Source: Candidatus Bathyarchaeota archaeon
GTDB taxonomy: Archaea; Thermoproteota; Bathyarchaeia; Bathyarchaeales; SOJC01
NCBI GenBank assembly: GCA_023131555.1
Contig: JAGLZJ010000048.1
Span: 1-6,427, forward strand
DNA: 6,427 bases
Reading direction: 5' to 3'
Under the pieces are notes generated by a model, which saw nothing but the letters and a program-made list of their open reading frames with translations, searched no databases and was not told the DNA's origin. Made by a program: the position numbers and the translations under genes. Positions 1 to 5,576 of this stretch are shown here, one piece after another; the first letter of the stretch is position 1, and each line of letters begins with the position of its first letter.

Positions 1-2
1 GT

Positions 3-686
3 GACTACGAAGTCGTCCTCTCTCCTCGTGCCTTCGCTGGACTTCTCATGTATCTTGGATACATCGCCTTCTCAGCGACAATCTACCAGGACGGGCAGTC
101 TTTCGTCAAGTACAACCTTAACAAGCAAGTCTTCGACGAGAAACTTCACGTGGACGATGATCCCAGAGACGGAAGAGCTCTGTACGCGTTTCCCGTAGAT
201 GGTGAAGGTGTACCGAAGAAAAAGAAGACACTCATAGAGGAAGGCAGAGTCTCAGAAGAGAGCATATGCTACGACTCCTTCACAGCAGGAAAAGAAGGTA
301 AAAAAAGTACAGGACATTCATTACCTCCGATATTCGGGTTCTACGGTCGACCACTTCCGATAAATGTCACAGTAGCTACAGGTGGCTCAACAATTGACGA
401 AATGACTGAGGAAACCAAACATGGAATATTCATTACAAGATTCCATTACACGAACCCCGTTGAACCAACAAAAGCAATCCTCACCGGTCTGACAAGAGAT
501 GGAACATTCCTAATTGAGGATGGGGAGATCACAACTCCCATTATGAACCTGCGCTACACAGACAGCATGCTTTCCGCCCTGAAAACGATTCCAATGATTG
601 GCAACACTTCTCACATAGTGGAGGACGTCATCACTCCAGCAGTGAAGCTTGAAAAACTTCGCTTCACAGGCGTAACGAAGCACTAA
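3..686 (+). CDS. TldD/PmbA-family protein, TldE-like, 3' part (5' end outside the window)
   Basis: The reading frame is open from base 3 to the TAA at 684-686 and gives 227 residues, the C-terminal half of a protein of this family (usually about 440-460). An ATG at 48 lies inside a conserved segment (VVLSPRAFAGLLMYLGY) and is not the true start. Family signs are that segment, the GFYGRPLP stretch, the ITRFHYT motif, the TGLTRDGTFLIEDGEI block and the closing KLEKLRFTGVT. In TldD the first segment carries the metal-binding HExxxH motif. Here no such histidines appear, so this is the TldE/PmbA type, the non-catalytic partner in the known TldD-TldE protease heterodimer that degrades unfolded or modified peptides in the cytoplasm. 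A tldD partner may lie just upstream, outside the window (inference). The gene ends tail-to-tail with the NifU-like gene, 62 bases away. Confidence 0.9.
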   Translation, partial: DYEVVLSPRAFAGLLMYLGYIAFSATIYQDGQSFVKYNLNKQVFDEKLHVDDDPRDGRALYAFPVDGEGVPKKKKTLIEEGRVSEESICYDSFTAGKEGKKSTGHSLPPIFGFYGRPLPINVTVATGGSTIDEMTEETKHGIFITRFHYTNPVEPTKAILTGLTRDGTFLIEDGEITTPIMNLRYTDSMLSALKTIPMIGNTSHIVEDVITPAVKLEKLRFTGVTKH

Positions 687-748
687 ACCAGATCGAAGGC
701 AACCACTAGCGCAACATGAACTAACGGCTTCAGCATCATCCGGCTTTC

Positions 749-985
749 TTAGACAGTCTCAACCTTAGTTATTTCAGGGACCTTCTTCTTGAGGACGTTC
801 TCAACACCCCACTTCACGGTCATCGTTGACATTGGGCAACCTGCACAGTTTCCTTTAAGCTTAACTTTCGCAGTTCCATTCTCTACACCGACTAACTCGA
901 TGTCTCCACCATCTGCCTGCAGATTGGGGCGTATCTCCTCAAGTACCTGACTTACTCTTTCTTCAATGCTCAACTTGTCATTCAT
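749..985 (-). CDS. NifU C-terminal-domain protein, iron-sulfur cluster scaffold/carrier
   Basis: This 78-residue protein is a stand-alone NifU C-terminal (Nfu) domain. Visible signs are the IRPNLQADGGDIELVGV block near residues 18-34, the Fe-S cysteine pair CAGC (Cys47 and Cys50) followed by PMSTMT, and an ending VPEITKVETV. Proteins of this family bind a labile [4Fe-4S] cluster at the CxxC, usually shared across a dimer, and pass it to apo-enzymes in the cytoplasm. The length is normal for archaeal single-domain Nfu. The ATG at 985 is preferred because GTGATC, which matches part of the archaeal Shine-Dalgarno sequence, lies 3 bases upstream; a GTG start at 994 would add three residues but sits inside that site. 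No suf or isc genes adjoin it. It is divergent from the winged-helix gene and probably shares its promoter region. Confidence 0.93.
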   Translation of the reverse strand: MNDKLSIEERVSQVLEEIRPNLQADGGDIELVGVENGTAKVKLKGNCAGCPMSTMTVKWGVENVLKKKVPEITKVETV

Positions 986-988
986 GAA

Positions 989-994
989 GATCAC
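989..994 (-). promoter_or_regulatory. Ribosome binding site of the NifU-like gene
   Basis: On the minus strand this reads GTGATC, complementary to the 3' end of archaeal 16S rRNA (extended Shine-Dalgarno AGGAGGTGATC). It lies 3 bases before the ATG at 985 and decides that start over the in-frame GTG at 994, which is the first codon of the site itself. Confidence 0.5.
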
Positions 995-1017
995 TTAAAG
1001 AGACGGAACCAAACCTT

Positions 1018-1039
1018 GATAAAAAGTTTCTTATATGCC
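1018..1039. promoter_or_regulatory. Probable bidirectional promoter between the NifU-like and winged-helix genes
   Basis: The plus strand reads AAAAAGTTTCTTATATGCC, a purine-rich BRE-like stretch followed by TTATATG. The minus strand reads GGCATATAAG over the same bases. Archaeal transcription starts about 25 bases beyond the TATA centre, predicting starts near 1060 (+) and near 1008 (-). The minus start gives a leader of about 22 bases containing GTGATC. The plus start lies downstream of the TTG at 1016, which argues that the winged-helix protein begins further in. A second minus candidate (TTTTTATC) lies around 1018-1025. Motif reading only. Confidence 0.45.
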
Positions 1040-1114
1040 TGTGTAGCTAGCCTGAACAGCAGCGAACCCGCAGACTTCGATCAAAACACTAAAAAGCTCG
1101 AATCATCAATATTA

Positions 1115-1423
1115 ATGATGGTTGAGGATATGTTCCATTTCGATCCTGTAAGACTAGCTTCTTTCAAGTATAGGGATCGCGTTACGATTTTCAGGGACGT
1201 TCTTAAGACGATTAAACGTCCTGATAAGAGCGGAAGAAAATACGTGATCATGAAGCACGCCGCCTTGAGTTACAATCAACTGAATAAATATCTCCTCTTC
1301 TTAACGAACATGGGCTACGTCAAGGAGATAGCCGAGCAAACCGGGAAAAAGTATGAAGTCACCGAGAAGGGCTCCATGTTCCTGAAGAGCCTTGAGGATC
1401 TTCGTCTTCACATACACAAGTAG
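1115..1423 (+). CDS. Small winged-helix DNA-binding protein (HTH_45 / COG3432-like)
   Basis: The preferred product is 102 residues. From about residue 18 it follows the pattern of small archaeal winged-helix proteins: KYRDRVTIFRDVLKTI (helix 1), then KYVIMKHAALSYNQLNKYLLFLTNMGYV (helices 2 and 3), a short wing (KKYEVTEKGSMFLKSL) and a final helix. The YNQLNKYL recognition-helix region and the TEKG turn into the last helix are typical of the family, whose members are mostly predicted one-domain transcription regulators with unknown targets. The frame is open upstream to a TTG at 1016 (135 residues), but a likely TATA box lies after that TTG, so I chose the ATG at 1115. ATGs at 1118 and 1130 (with GAGG just before it) are alternatives. 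It is divergent from the NifU-like gene, which could be a target (inference). It converges on the surface-protein gene with 28 bases between stops. Confidence 0.8.
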   Translation: MMVEDMFHFDPVRLASFKYRDRVTIFRDVLKTIKRPDKSGRKYVIMKHAALSYNQLNKYLLFLTNMGYVKEIAEQTGKKYEVTEKGSMFLKSLEDLRLHIHK

Positions 1424-1451
1424 AATCATCACGTTTCTTCTGTACAGCGAA

Positions 1452-2942
1452 TTAATAGTCTTGAGTCAGCTTTCTCCTCTGAGTCAGAATCCAGATCAAT
1501 GCCATCAGTATTAAAAGTACAATTATCGTTGTCATGTGCACATATGTCAATGTGAATTCCCCTGATGAACCATCCAGCGCGTGCACTGTCAAAGTTGTTT
1601 CTGCACGATATGGAGTCGTTGAATTCCTCTGAGAATCGTACGTTACACCCCAGTTGTCTGTGACTTCAAGGGCTATATGCCATGTTCCATTCTTGGTGAA
1701 AGTGTGAGTCGTAATAATCCCTTCGTACTTGAAGGTCGGCTGGTTCTCCAAGGACTCGGAGATGAACCACATGAAGTTCAGAATCTGACCATTCTGGTCT
1801 CTGTGGATACAGTCTTCACCACTGAGAGTGACTGTGTCGTTCTCGTGTACATTGTTGCTTGGAGCCGTGATTCTGAGAAGTGGAGTTCTAATAATCGTGA
1901 AATTCTTAGTTATCGAATCCTCCAATATGGTAGTTACTGCTTCAATTATGGCGGTTGCCGTTACTGTGTGAACTCCGCTTCCCAGCTGATCTGATTCTAG
2001 TGTGCAGTTGTAGGTTCTTTTCTCGCCTGGATCCAACCGTTCATTCTTCCAACTAATCAAAGGAGTGGAATAGTCAATGTATGCGGTCAAGTTGTACGAA
2101 TTTAACCGCCTCCCCATGTTTTCAACTAAGATCTCAAAATGCGCGGTCTCTCCGAAGATGATGGGGTTTTGCAGATCTTGATTAACCGGTGTGCCTGCGT
2201 TGAGTCGAGTTATTCGTGTCGTTTCAATGGGTGTAAACGTTCCATTAATGATCCAGTGCGGAATCTCTTCTGGGATGTGTGGTTTGATAGCTAGGTTCGG
2301 GTCAAGGATCAGTTCAACGTGCTCAAGACTCATACTTGCCACCTGATCTGCCTTGATCTTGAATGTGATTGTGAATATCGTAGCGCTCCCGTTGGGGCAG
2401 TTGAATGCAGCGACTGGGGGCCAAGATAGTTGTGCAAGCGTATATGTCCCAGTAGTTGCGTTCACCTCATCCTGGCTTTCCAATATTAATCCATGAAGAA
2501 CTCCCTCAGGGTAATCTTCAACCGGAGTTTTGACAGTTCGGCGGAGATACTGTAAGACCGTTGAATCCCAGCGGAATGTTATATTGAAACCATAAAGGTT
2601 GCCTAAGGAGTAGTTGTAGATGAACCCATGAGGTGGTCCCAGAGCTTGCCCGGGCTCCCATCGTTCGTCCGTTGTGTAGAAGCTATTTGTTAGATTGAAG
2701 ATTTTGACACTCACGTTGAAAGTGGTGCCGACTGATCCATAAGCGAATTCTGGATCTACGAACAGGGAAGGCATGTCGCTAGGTAACTCCCCAGCGTATG
2801 TTGGCGCGTCCTGAGACCCAACCCGTAACATCAGAGCAGTAGACATCAGCAATACTGAGGCGAGCATGACCAAAGCTTTGCTTCTACGCGACCATTTTGA
2901 ACCCTTAATTCCAAGGCTTTGACCCACCCAGTTTCTCTGCAT
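1452..2942 (-). CDS. Secreted, membrane-anchored surface protein with cohesin-like and PKD-like domains
   Basis: About 496 residues from the ATG at 2942; an in-frame GTG at 2954 adds four and could be a leaderless start. In the numbering of the longer form, a basic N-terminus (RRSK) precedes a hydrophobic signal segment at about 27-44. Residues 63-245 look like a cohesin-type beta domain (GTTFNVSVKIFN, then LYGFNITFRWDSTVLQYL). Residues 250-355 resemble a CARDB/Ig-like beta domain. Residues 358-458 resemble a PKD domain (TVTLSGED, FMWFIS, THTFTKNGTWHIALEVTDNWG). A membrane helix at about 474-490 is followed by RRK and a short tail, so the bulk should face outside. Thirteen N-x-S/T sequons suggest an N-glycosylated envelope protein. 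No catalytic motif is seen. The ligand is unknown; cohesin-fold domains in archaea are not necessarily linked to cellulosomes. It is divergent from the coiled-coil membrane protein. Confidence 0.85.
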   Translation of the reverse strand: MQRNWVGQSLGIKGSKWSRRSKALVMLASVLLMSTALMLRVGSQDAPTYAGELPSDMPSLFVDPEFAYGSVGTTFNVSVKIFNLTNSFYTTDERWEPGQALGPPHGFIYNYSLGNLYGFNITFRWDSTVLQYLRRTVKTPVEDYPEGVLHGLILESQDEVNATTGTYTLAQLSWPPVAAFNCPNGSATIFTITFKIKADQVASMSLEHVELILDPNLAIKPHIPEEIPHWIINGTFTPIETTRITRLNAGTPVNQDLQNPIIFGETAHFEILVENMGRRLNSYNLTAYIDYSTPLISWKNERLDPGEKRTYNCTLESDQLGSGVHTVTATAIIEAVTTILEDSITKNFTIIRTPLLRITAPSNNVHENDTVTLSGEDCIHRDQNGQILNFMWFISESLENQPTFKYEGIITTHTFTKNGTWHIALEVTDNWGVTYDSQRNSTTPYRAETTLTVHALDGSSGEFTLTYVHMTTIIVLLILMALIWILTQRRKLTQDY

Positions 2943-2970
2943 AGTGGCAGCCACTTGAACTATGGAGTTT

Positions 2971-2990
2971 CAAACCTTTAAATGCAATTG
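2971..2990. promoter_or_regulatory. Bidirectional promoter of the surface-protein and coiled-coil membrane-protein genes
   Basis: The plus strand reads CAAACCTTTAAATGC, a near-textbook archaeal BRE plus TATA box. The minus strand reads TTGCATTTAAAGG. The palindromic core TTTAAA at 2977-2982 serves either direction. Its centre is about 37 bases from the ATG at 3016 (+) and about 38 from the ATG at 2942 (-), so starts near 3005 and 2954 would give short leaders both ways. The plus orientation is the better match because of its BRE. This placement also excludes the plus-strand frame extension back to 2962. Confidence 0.65.
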
Positions 2991-3015
2991 TACGCTCTAT
3001 TTCTTGTGGGATACG

Positions 3016-3561
3016 ATGCCAGCTAGGAAAGCTGATGATAAATATGAAAAGCTTCTTGAGATTTACAGGCAAAGAGGGCTCAGACAACCCAAGCTCTCTC
3101 TGAACTATGACATCGAAAAGATGAGAAGTGAGGACGGGAAAAGCCGAGACAAAGCCATCTCAACCCTTTACAGGCGAGAAGCCAAGCAACTTCGCCTCCG
3201 TCAGGAGAGCGTAGTTAAAGCTGAAAGACGGATAATGGAGCTTGAAAAGGAGTTGGATGAACTCAGAACATCCATGCGCAATAGGGCTGACGAGACGGAA
3301 AGCATAAAGAAGTATCTGGCATACACTCATCGATTAACGACTTCTCAAGTGATTGCGAGAATTGTCTTCTATGTAATGGGAGCAGCACTCGTAATTCTCT
3401 CATTCTTTCAGTATCAAGCCTTAACGGTTTACTTTATAGCTGCAAGTGGCTTCGCATGGATTTTCGTTCTAGACGCCTTCGTCACATTGAGTCTAGGCCT
3501 TTCCACAATCGCCTTGGGATGGGTTCTTGAATCAATGGCGCGTTCAAAACCAGTCTTCTAA
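3016..3561 (+). CDS. Coiled-coil membrane protein of unknown function
   Basis: I do not recognise a named family. The product is 181 residues from the ATG at 3016; a frame extension to an ATG at 2962 is rejected because it runs through the TATA box. Residues 1-50 are charged and hydrophilic (DDKYEKLLEIYRQRGLRQPK). Residues about 52-100 form a likely coiled coil rich in Arg, Lys, Glu and Leu (AERRIMELEKELDELRTSM). From about 112 to 174 the protein is hydrophobic, with two or three membrane helices (VIARIVFYVMGAALVILSFF, TVYFIAASGFAWIFVLDAFV, and a weaker LGLSTIALGWV), ending in a short tail KPVF. There is no signal peptide; the N-terminal domain probably stays cytoplasmic. It shares its promoter region with the surface glycoprotein gene, so a joint envelope role is possible but unproven. 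Confidence 0.82.
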   Translation: MPARKADDKYEKLLEIYRQRGLRQPKLSLNYDIEKMRSEDGKSRDKAISTLYRREAKQLRLRQESVVKAERRIMELEKELDELRTSMRNRADETESIKKYLAYTHRLTTSQVIARIVFYVMGAALVILSFFQYQALTVYFIAASGFAWIFVLDAFVTLSLGLSTIALGWVLESMARSKPVF

Positions 3562-3656
3562 GAAACCCAAGATCCCCGCTTCAATGCATAAGAGTTGCAT
3601 GAATCCCAAAGAAATTAACTAAAGGAACGGAATTCGAAAGGAGTCTCTCCAACGCC

Positions 3657-3869
3657 TCATCCCCAGAGATCCGGCACCTTGGCTGCTCTCGCTAGCTTCC
3701 ACTTACCAAAGAAGTCCTTCTTGTAGAAGTGATATAAGCCACAAGATACACAATGCAGAATGCGCCTGCTCTTCTTCAGATCCAGCATGTATAACTCAAG
3801 AGCCTTGCCACAGTCAAGACATTGACCAGTATGCTTTCTTCGTGTCTCTTCTCCGTTTACAGTGGCCAT
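3657..3869 (-). CDS. Small zinc-ribbon protein, function unknown
   Basis: This 70-residue protein has two CxxC knuckles, Cys17/Cys20 (CLDCG) and Cys40/Cys43 (CVSCG), spaced by 19 residues as in a zinc ribbon that binds one Zn ion. The flanks are basic (KKSRRIL, YHFYKKDFFGKWKLARAAK), with many aromatic residues after the second knuckle, which would suit nucleic-acid or ribosome contact. This is inference; no enzyme motif is present and I cannot name the family. The ATG at 3869 is supported by a good TATA box about 42 bases upstream, predicting a leader of about 16 bases without a clear Shine-Dalgarno. The gene converges on the coiled-coil membrane protein (95 bases between stops) and lies back-to-back with the tRNA-Leu gene. 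Confidence 0.8.
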   Translation of the reverse strand: MATVNGEETRRKHTGQCLDCGKALELYMLDLKKSRRILHCVSCGLYHFYKKDFFGKWKLARAAKVPDLWG

Positions 3870-3904
3870 AGGCGCACACTACTCAGACAACATCTCTTTG
3901 ACTA

Positions 3905-3922
3905 GATATTTAAACTCCGTTT
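3905..3922 (-). promoter_or_regulatory. Promoter of the zinc-ribbon gene
   Basis: On the minus strand this reads AAACGGAGTTTAAATATC, with TTTAAA at 3909-3914 as the TATA core and purine-rich bases before it as a BRE candidate. The predicted transcription start is near 3885, about 16 bases before the ATG at 3869. Confidence 0.6.
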
Positions 3923-3992
3923 AGCGGTATTGTACACACTACGTTTTTCCGAGGGTGGACAGACGAAGATTCTTATTCATGTTCTGTCGAAT

Positions 3993-4004
3993 TGCTAATA
4001 TTCA
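3993..4004 (+). promoter_or_regulatory. Possible promoter of tRNA-Leu
   Basis: The stretch TGCTAATATTCA contains an AT-rich TATA-like core about 40 bases before the tRNA. A start near 4025 would leave a leader of about 14 bases to be removed by RNase P. A weaker alternative, TTCTTATTCATG, lies at 3970-3981. Neither is a strong match. The 169-base space 3870-4038 otherwise holds only the zinc-ribbon promoter; I see no further gene in it. Confidence 0.3.
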
Positions 4005-4038
4005 ACTATCCTAACCTCTCGGATTTGTCGCATGAAGA

Positions 4039-4143
4039 GCGGGGGTTCCCAAGCCAGGTCTAAATCGGGTTACCCAAGGATATGGGGGAGGACTTAAGAT
4101 CCTCTGGCGAAGGCCTTCGCGGGTTCGAATCCCGCCCCCCGCA
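4039..4143 (+). tRNA. tRNA-Leu (anticodon UAA) with a probable D-loop intron
   Basis: The acceptor stem GCGGGGG (4039-4045) pairs with CCCCCGC (4136-4142), with discriminator A at 4143. The anticodon stem GAGGA (4088-4092) pairs with TCCTC (4100-4104) around the loop CTTAAGA, giving anticodon TAA at 4095-4097. A long variable arm (GGC/GCC at 4106-4115) marks a class II leucine tRNA. The T arm is GCGGG-TTCGAAT-CCCGC (4119-4135). The D stem is CCC (4048-4050) with GGG (4084-4086). At 105 bases the gene is about 19 longer than usual, and all the excess lies in the D loop (see the intron entry). The CCA end is not encoded, as ACC is followed by T. It reads UUA codons and by wobble UUG. The SRP RNA gene follows on the same strand. 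Confidence 0.93.
4065..4083 (+). other. Probable archaeal tRNA intron of about 19 bases in the D loop
   Basis: Removing 4065-4083 leaves a D arm CCC-AAGCCAGGTCTAAA-GGG and an 86-base tRNA that fits archaeal tRNA-Leu well. The insert contains a small hairpin GGG-TTA-CCC (4067-4075). A relaxed bulge-helix-bulge can be drawn: U59-C60-U61 with A77-G78-G79 (offsets from 4000) as the central helix, a three-base AAA bulge at 4062-4064 on the 5' side and TAT on the 3' side. Cutting inside those bulges would shift the intron by one base to 4064-4082. The alternative is an insertion at position 26, with the D stem closed by GGG at 4067-4069 and a second hairpin CCC/GGG at 4073-4086. Confidence 0.6.
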
Positions 4144-4197
4144 CCTGTTATGATCTATTCGTGAGTTGTAACCTTGCCCTTCATGAGACTGACTGTT

Positions 4198-4212
4198 GGC
4201 AAAGTTTTAATC
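4198..4212 (+). promoter_or_regulatory. Promoter of the SRP RNA gene
   Basis: GGCAAAGTTTTAATC has the form of an archaeal BRE plus TATA box. A start about 26 bases past its centre falls near 4233-4235, where the SRP RNA sequence begins with GGGTGGCGGTTC. The SRP RNA is therefore probably transcribed separately from the tRNA, whose 3' end is 55 bases before this box. Confidence 0.5.
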
Positions 4213-4233
4213 TGCGAGAATGACTAAGACAGT

Positions 4234-4541
4234 TGGGTGGCGGTTCTAAGTGGGGGGCTAGGGGTCCTCTGAAAGGCTCGCCTTGACCGTAAATCCTCTA
4301 TACGACGGACTGACAGCTGAGGCTGAGGTGTCGAAGAGCATATGCTTCCACCTGTCCTTGCAATGAATATCCGTCCCTTGGGGCTGGCGGTCATGAAGCT
4401 GTCTCTGTAGGGAGGCAGTTTTCATGTTTGCTAGGTGAATCTGGCCAGGCCCGGGAGGGAGCAACCTAAGTCTGGGCGTTTAGCGCTCAAGGGGAAGCGG
4501 GTAAGAGACAAGTACAGAATGGAGGCGTATGAACACCGGGC
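4234..4541 (+). ncRNA. Signal recognition particle RNA (archaeal 7S / SRP RNA)
   Basis: The RNA scaffold of the particle that binds SRP19 and SRP54 and targets membrane and secreted proteins to the translocon. The diagnostic helix 8 is at about 4434-4466: GGTGAA, then GGCCAGGCCC, a GGGA tetraloop and GGGAGCAACC, matching the SRP54-binding loop of all domains of life. The 5' part has the archaeal helix 2-4 pattern (GGGGGGCTAGG, then CCGTAAATCC). The 3' end can close the archaeal helix 1 (GTTC 4243-4246 with GAAC 4531-4534). Helix 5 pairs include CCCTTG 4375-4380 with CAAGGG 4488-4493, and CTTG 4357-4360 with CAAG 4509-4512. About 308 bases is normal for archaea. Ends are estimates, good to about 10 bases. 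A 68-codon antisense open frame inside it is not a gene. Confidence 0.92.
4326..4353 (+). other. Extra hairpin in the 5' strand of SRP RNA helix 5
   Basis: AGGTG (4326-4330) pairs with CACCT (4349-4353) and GAAG (4333-4336) with CTTC (4345-4348), with a two-base TC bulge and an 8-base loop. It interrupts the 5' strand of the long helix 5; the strand resumes at 4354 (GT, then CTTG) opposite 4509-4515. The standard archaeal SRP RNA fold has no hairpin here. The fold was drawn by hand. Confidence 0.45.
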
Positions 4542-4549
4542 ATCAAACC

Positions 4550-5503
4550 TCAGGAGCCGCTGCCTAAGCATTGATCCTGAATGATTTTGCAGGCTTGACA
4601 GATTTCGTTAGCTGATGGCTCCTGGCATCGTAGGCATTCTTTCAGATCCTGTGACTTCACTGTGGATTTGATTATGGATGAGACTGTTTCTGCGGATCGA
4701 TATACTGTGTACTTTAGCCCTGCATGTTTTTCTTCCATTCTGTTCAGCATTGTTCGAATGTCGGTTCTCAGGGCTGTACTTGCGTAAGGGCACGGTTTGC
4801 TCTGAAATTCGATTCGCTTAAGGTAGGCGTACAGCGTGGTTTCTCTTTCAAGCACCTCAGAAAACGGTTTCACTCGTTGCACAAAGCTGGGGTGTGAGTG
4901 TGGTGACACGGGTCCCGCTCGAGCCATCCGTAGTGGATCCCCATGAAAGAAATTCAGGAGAGCAGTTTGGACTTCGTCGTCGAGGTTGTGGGCTGTTACA
5001 AGTTTTTTTGCTCCATGTTCGCGCGCGAGGTTGTTTAGGGCGCGTCGTCGCAGGACTCCGCAGTAAGAGCAAGGCGTCAGACCTGACTTGCTTTCTCCAT
5101 AGACAAAGCGTGTAGCTAGTTCATCTAAGCTCAGTCCGAACATTTCCTTGAAAGAAACGCTGATGCTTTCAATCTGCAGTCTTCTACATCCTTCTTCTAC
5201 GATTTCCAGCGCCTCCTCTCTGTACTGTGAGATTCCCTCGTCAACTGTTATGGCTATTATCTCAGCCTTAGGGAAGGCTGCTTCAAGCTTTGAGAGAATG
5301 TGGAGGAGTGCCATGCTGTCTTTGCCGCCTGACACTCCCACGGCTATTTTATCGTCATATCTGAGCATTTTGTGTTTTGCTATTGTATGCTTGACTTTCT
5401 TCTCTATTGAATTGCAGAAGCATCTGCTACAGATCTTTTCTCCTGAGTAGGGACGTGTATATATTGCGTCCCTTCGTTTGCACAGAGTACAGGAAGAAGG
5501 CAT
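4550..5503 (-). CDS. tRNA 2-thiolation enzyme of the Ncs6/TtuA family
   Basis: This 317-residue PP-loop ATPase activates a tRNA uridine by adenylation and inserts sulfur. An N-terminal zinc finger has Cys5/Cys8 and Cys25/Cys28. The ATP-binding P-loop is SGGKDS (58-63), followed by AITVDEG. Cys145 and Cys148 (PCSYCGVLRRR) with Cys238 (PCPY) match the three cysteines that hold the catalytic [4Fe-4S] cluster in TtuA. AHNLDDEVQT (171-180) is the second nucleotide-site motif. A C-terminal zinc finger has Cys290/Cys293 and Cys302/Cys305. Length and order are complete for the family (TIGR00269). Sequence alone does not say whether the target is U54 (TtuA) or wobble U34 (NcsA/Ncs6), so no symbol is given. 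Sulfur normally comes from a ubiquitin-like protein, not seen here. The start ATG at 5503 has no clear Shine-Dalgarno. The gene ends about 8 bases from the SRP RNA on the opposite strand. Confidence 0.93.
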   Translation of the reverse strand: MPSSCTLCKRRDAIYTRPYSGEKICSRCFCNSIEKKVKHTIAKHKMLRYDDKIAVGVSGGKDSMALLHILSKLEAAFPKAEIIAITVDEGISQYREEALEIVEEGCRRLQIESISVSFKEMFGLSLDELATRFVYGESKSGLTPCSYCGVLRRRALNNLAREHGAKKLVTAHNLDDEVQTALLNFFHGDPLRMARAGPVSPHSHPSFVQRVKPFSEVLERETTLYAYLKRIEFQSKPCPYASTALRTDIRTMLNRMEEKHAGLKYTVYRSAETVSSIIKSTVKSQDLKECLRCQEPSANEICQACKIIQDQCLGSGS

Positions 5504-5540
5504 TTAATGATCCGGTTCCCTTTGTTCCTCTGATGGCGCA

Positions 5541-5552
5541 ACTTTAGTATGT
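5541..5552. promoter_or_regulatory. Possible bidirectional promoter of the thiolase and nucleotidyltransferase genes
   Basis: The plus strand reads ACTTTAGTATGT; the minus strand reads ACATACTAAAGT with a purine-rich CGAAA before it. It is the only AT-rich box in the 73-base space. A plus start near 5572 gives a leader of about five bases to the TTG at 5577; a minus start near 5520 gives about 17 bases to the ATG at 5503. It is weaker than the other two shared boxes. Confidence 0.35.
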
Positions 5553-5576
5553 TTCGCCCTTGGAAGGAATTCTCTG

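Noticed and set aside
1..198. Open frame of 65 codons at the left edge
   Set aside because: It overlaps the TldE-like gene in another frame, is serine/threonine-rich and shows no family pattern.
1677..1994. 105-codon open frame antisense to the surface-protein gene
   Set aside because: The opposite strand encodes a continuous 496-residue protein with clear domains; this is its shadow.
4048..4080. Direct repeat CCCAAG within the tRNA gene, suggesting an insertion target duplication
   Set aside because: Six bases is too short, and the copies take part in tRNA stem pairing, so an intron explains the extra bases better.
4146..4195. Possible C/D box RNA after the tRNA (ATGATC ... CTGA)
   Set aside because: The C box matches only five of seven positions and no convincing D' or C' pair or terminal stem is seen.
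4258..4464. 68-codon minus-strand open frame
   Set aside because: It lies wholly antisense to the SRP RNA, whose helix 8 motif is unmistakable.
5148..5450. 100-codon plus-strand open frame
   Set aside because: It is antisense to the conserved PP-loop part of the tRNA thiolase gene.
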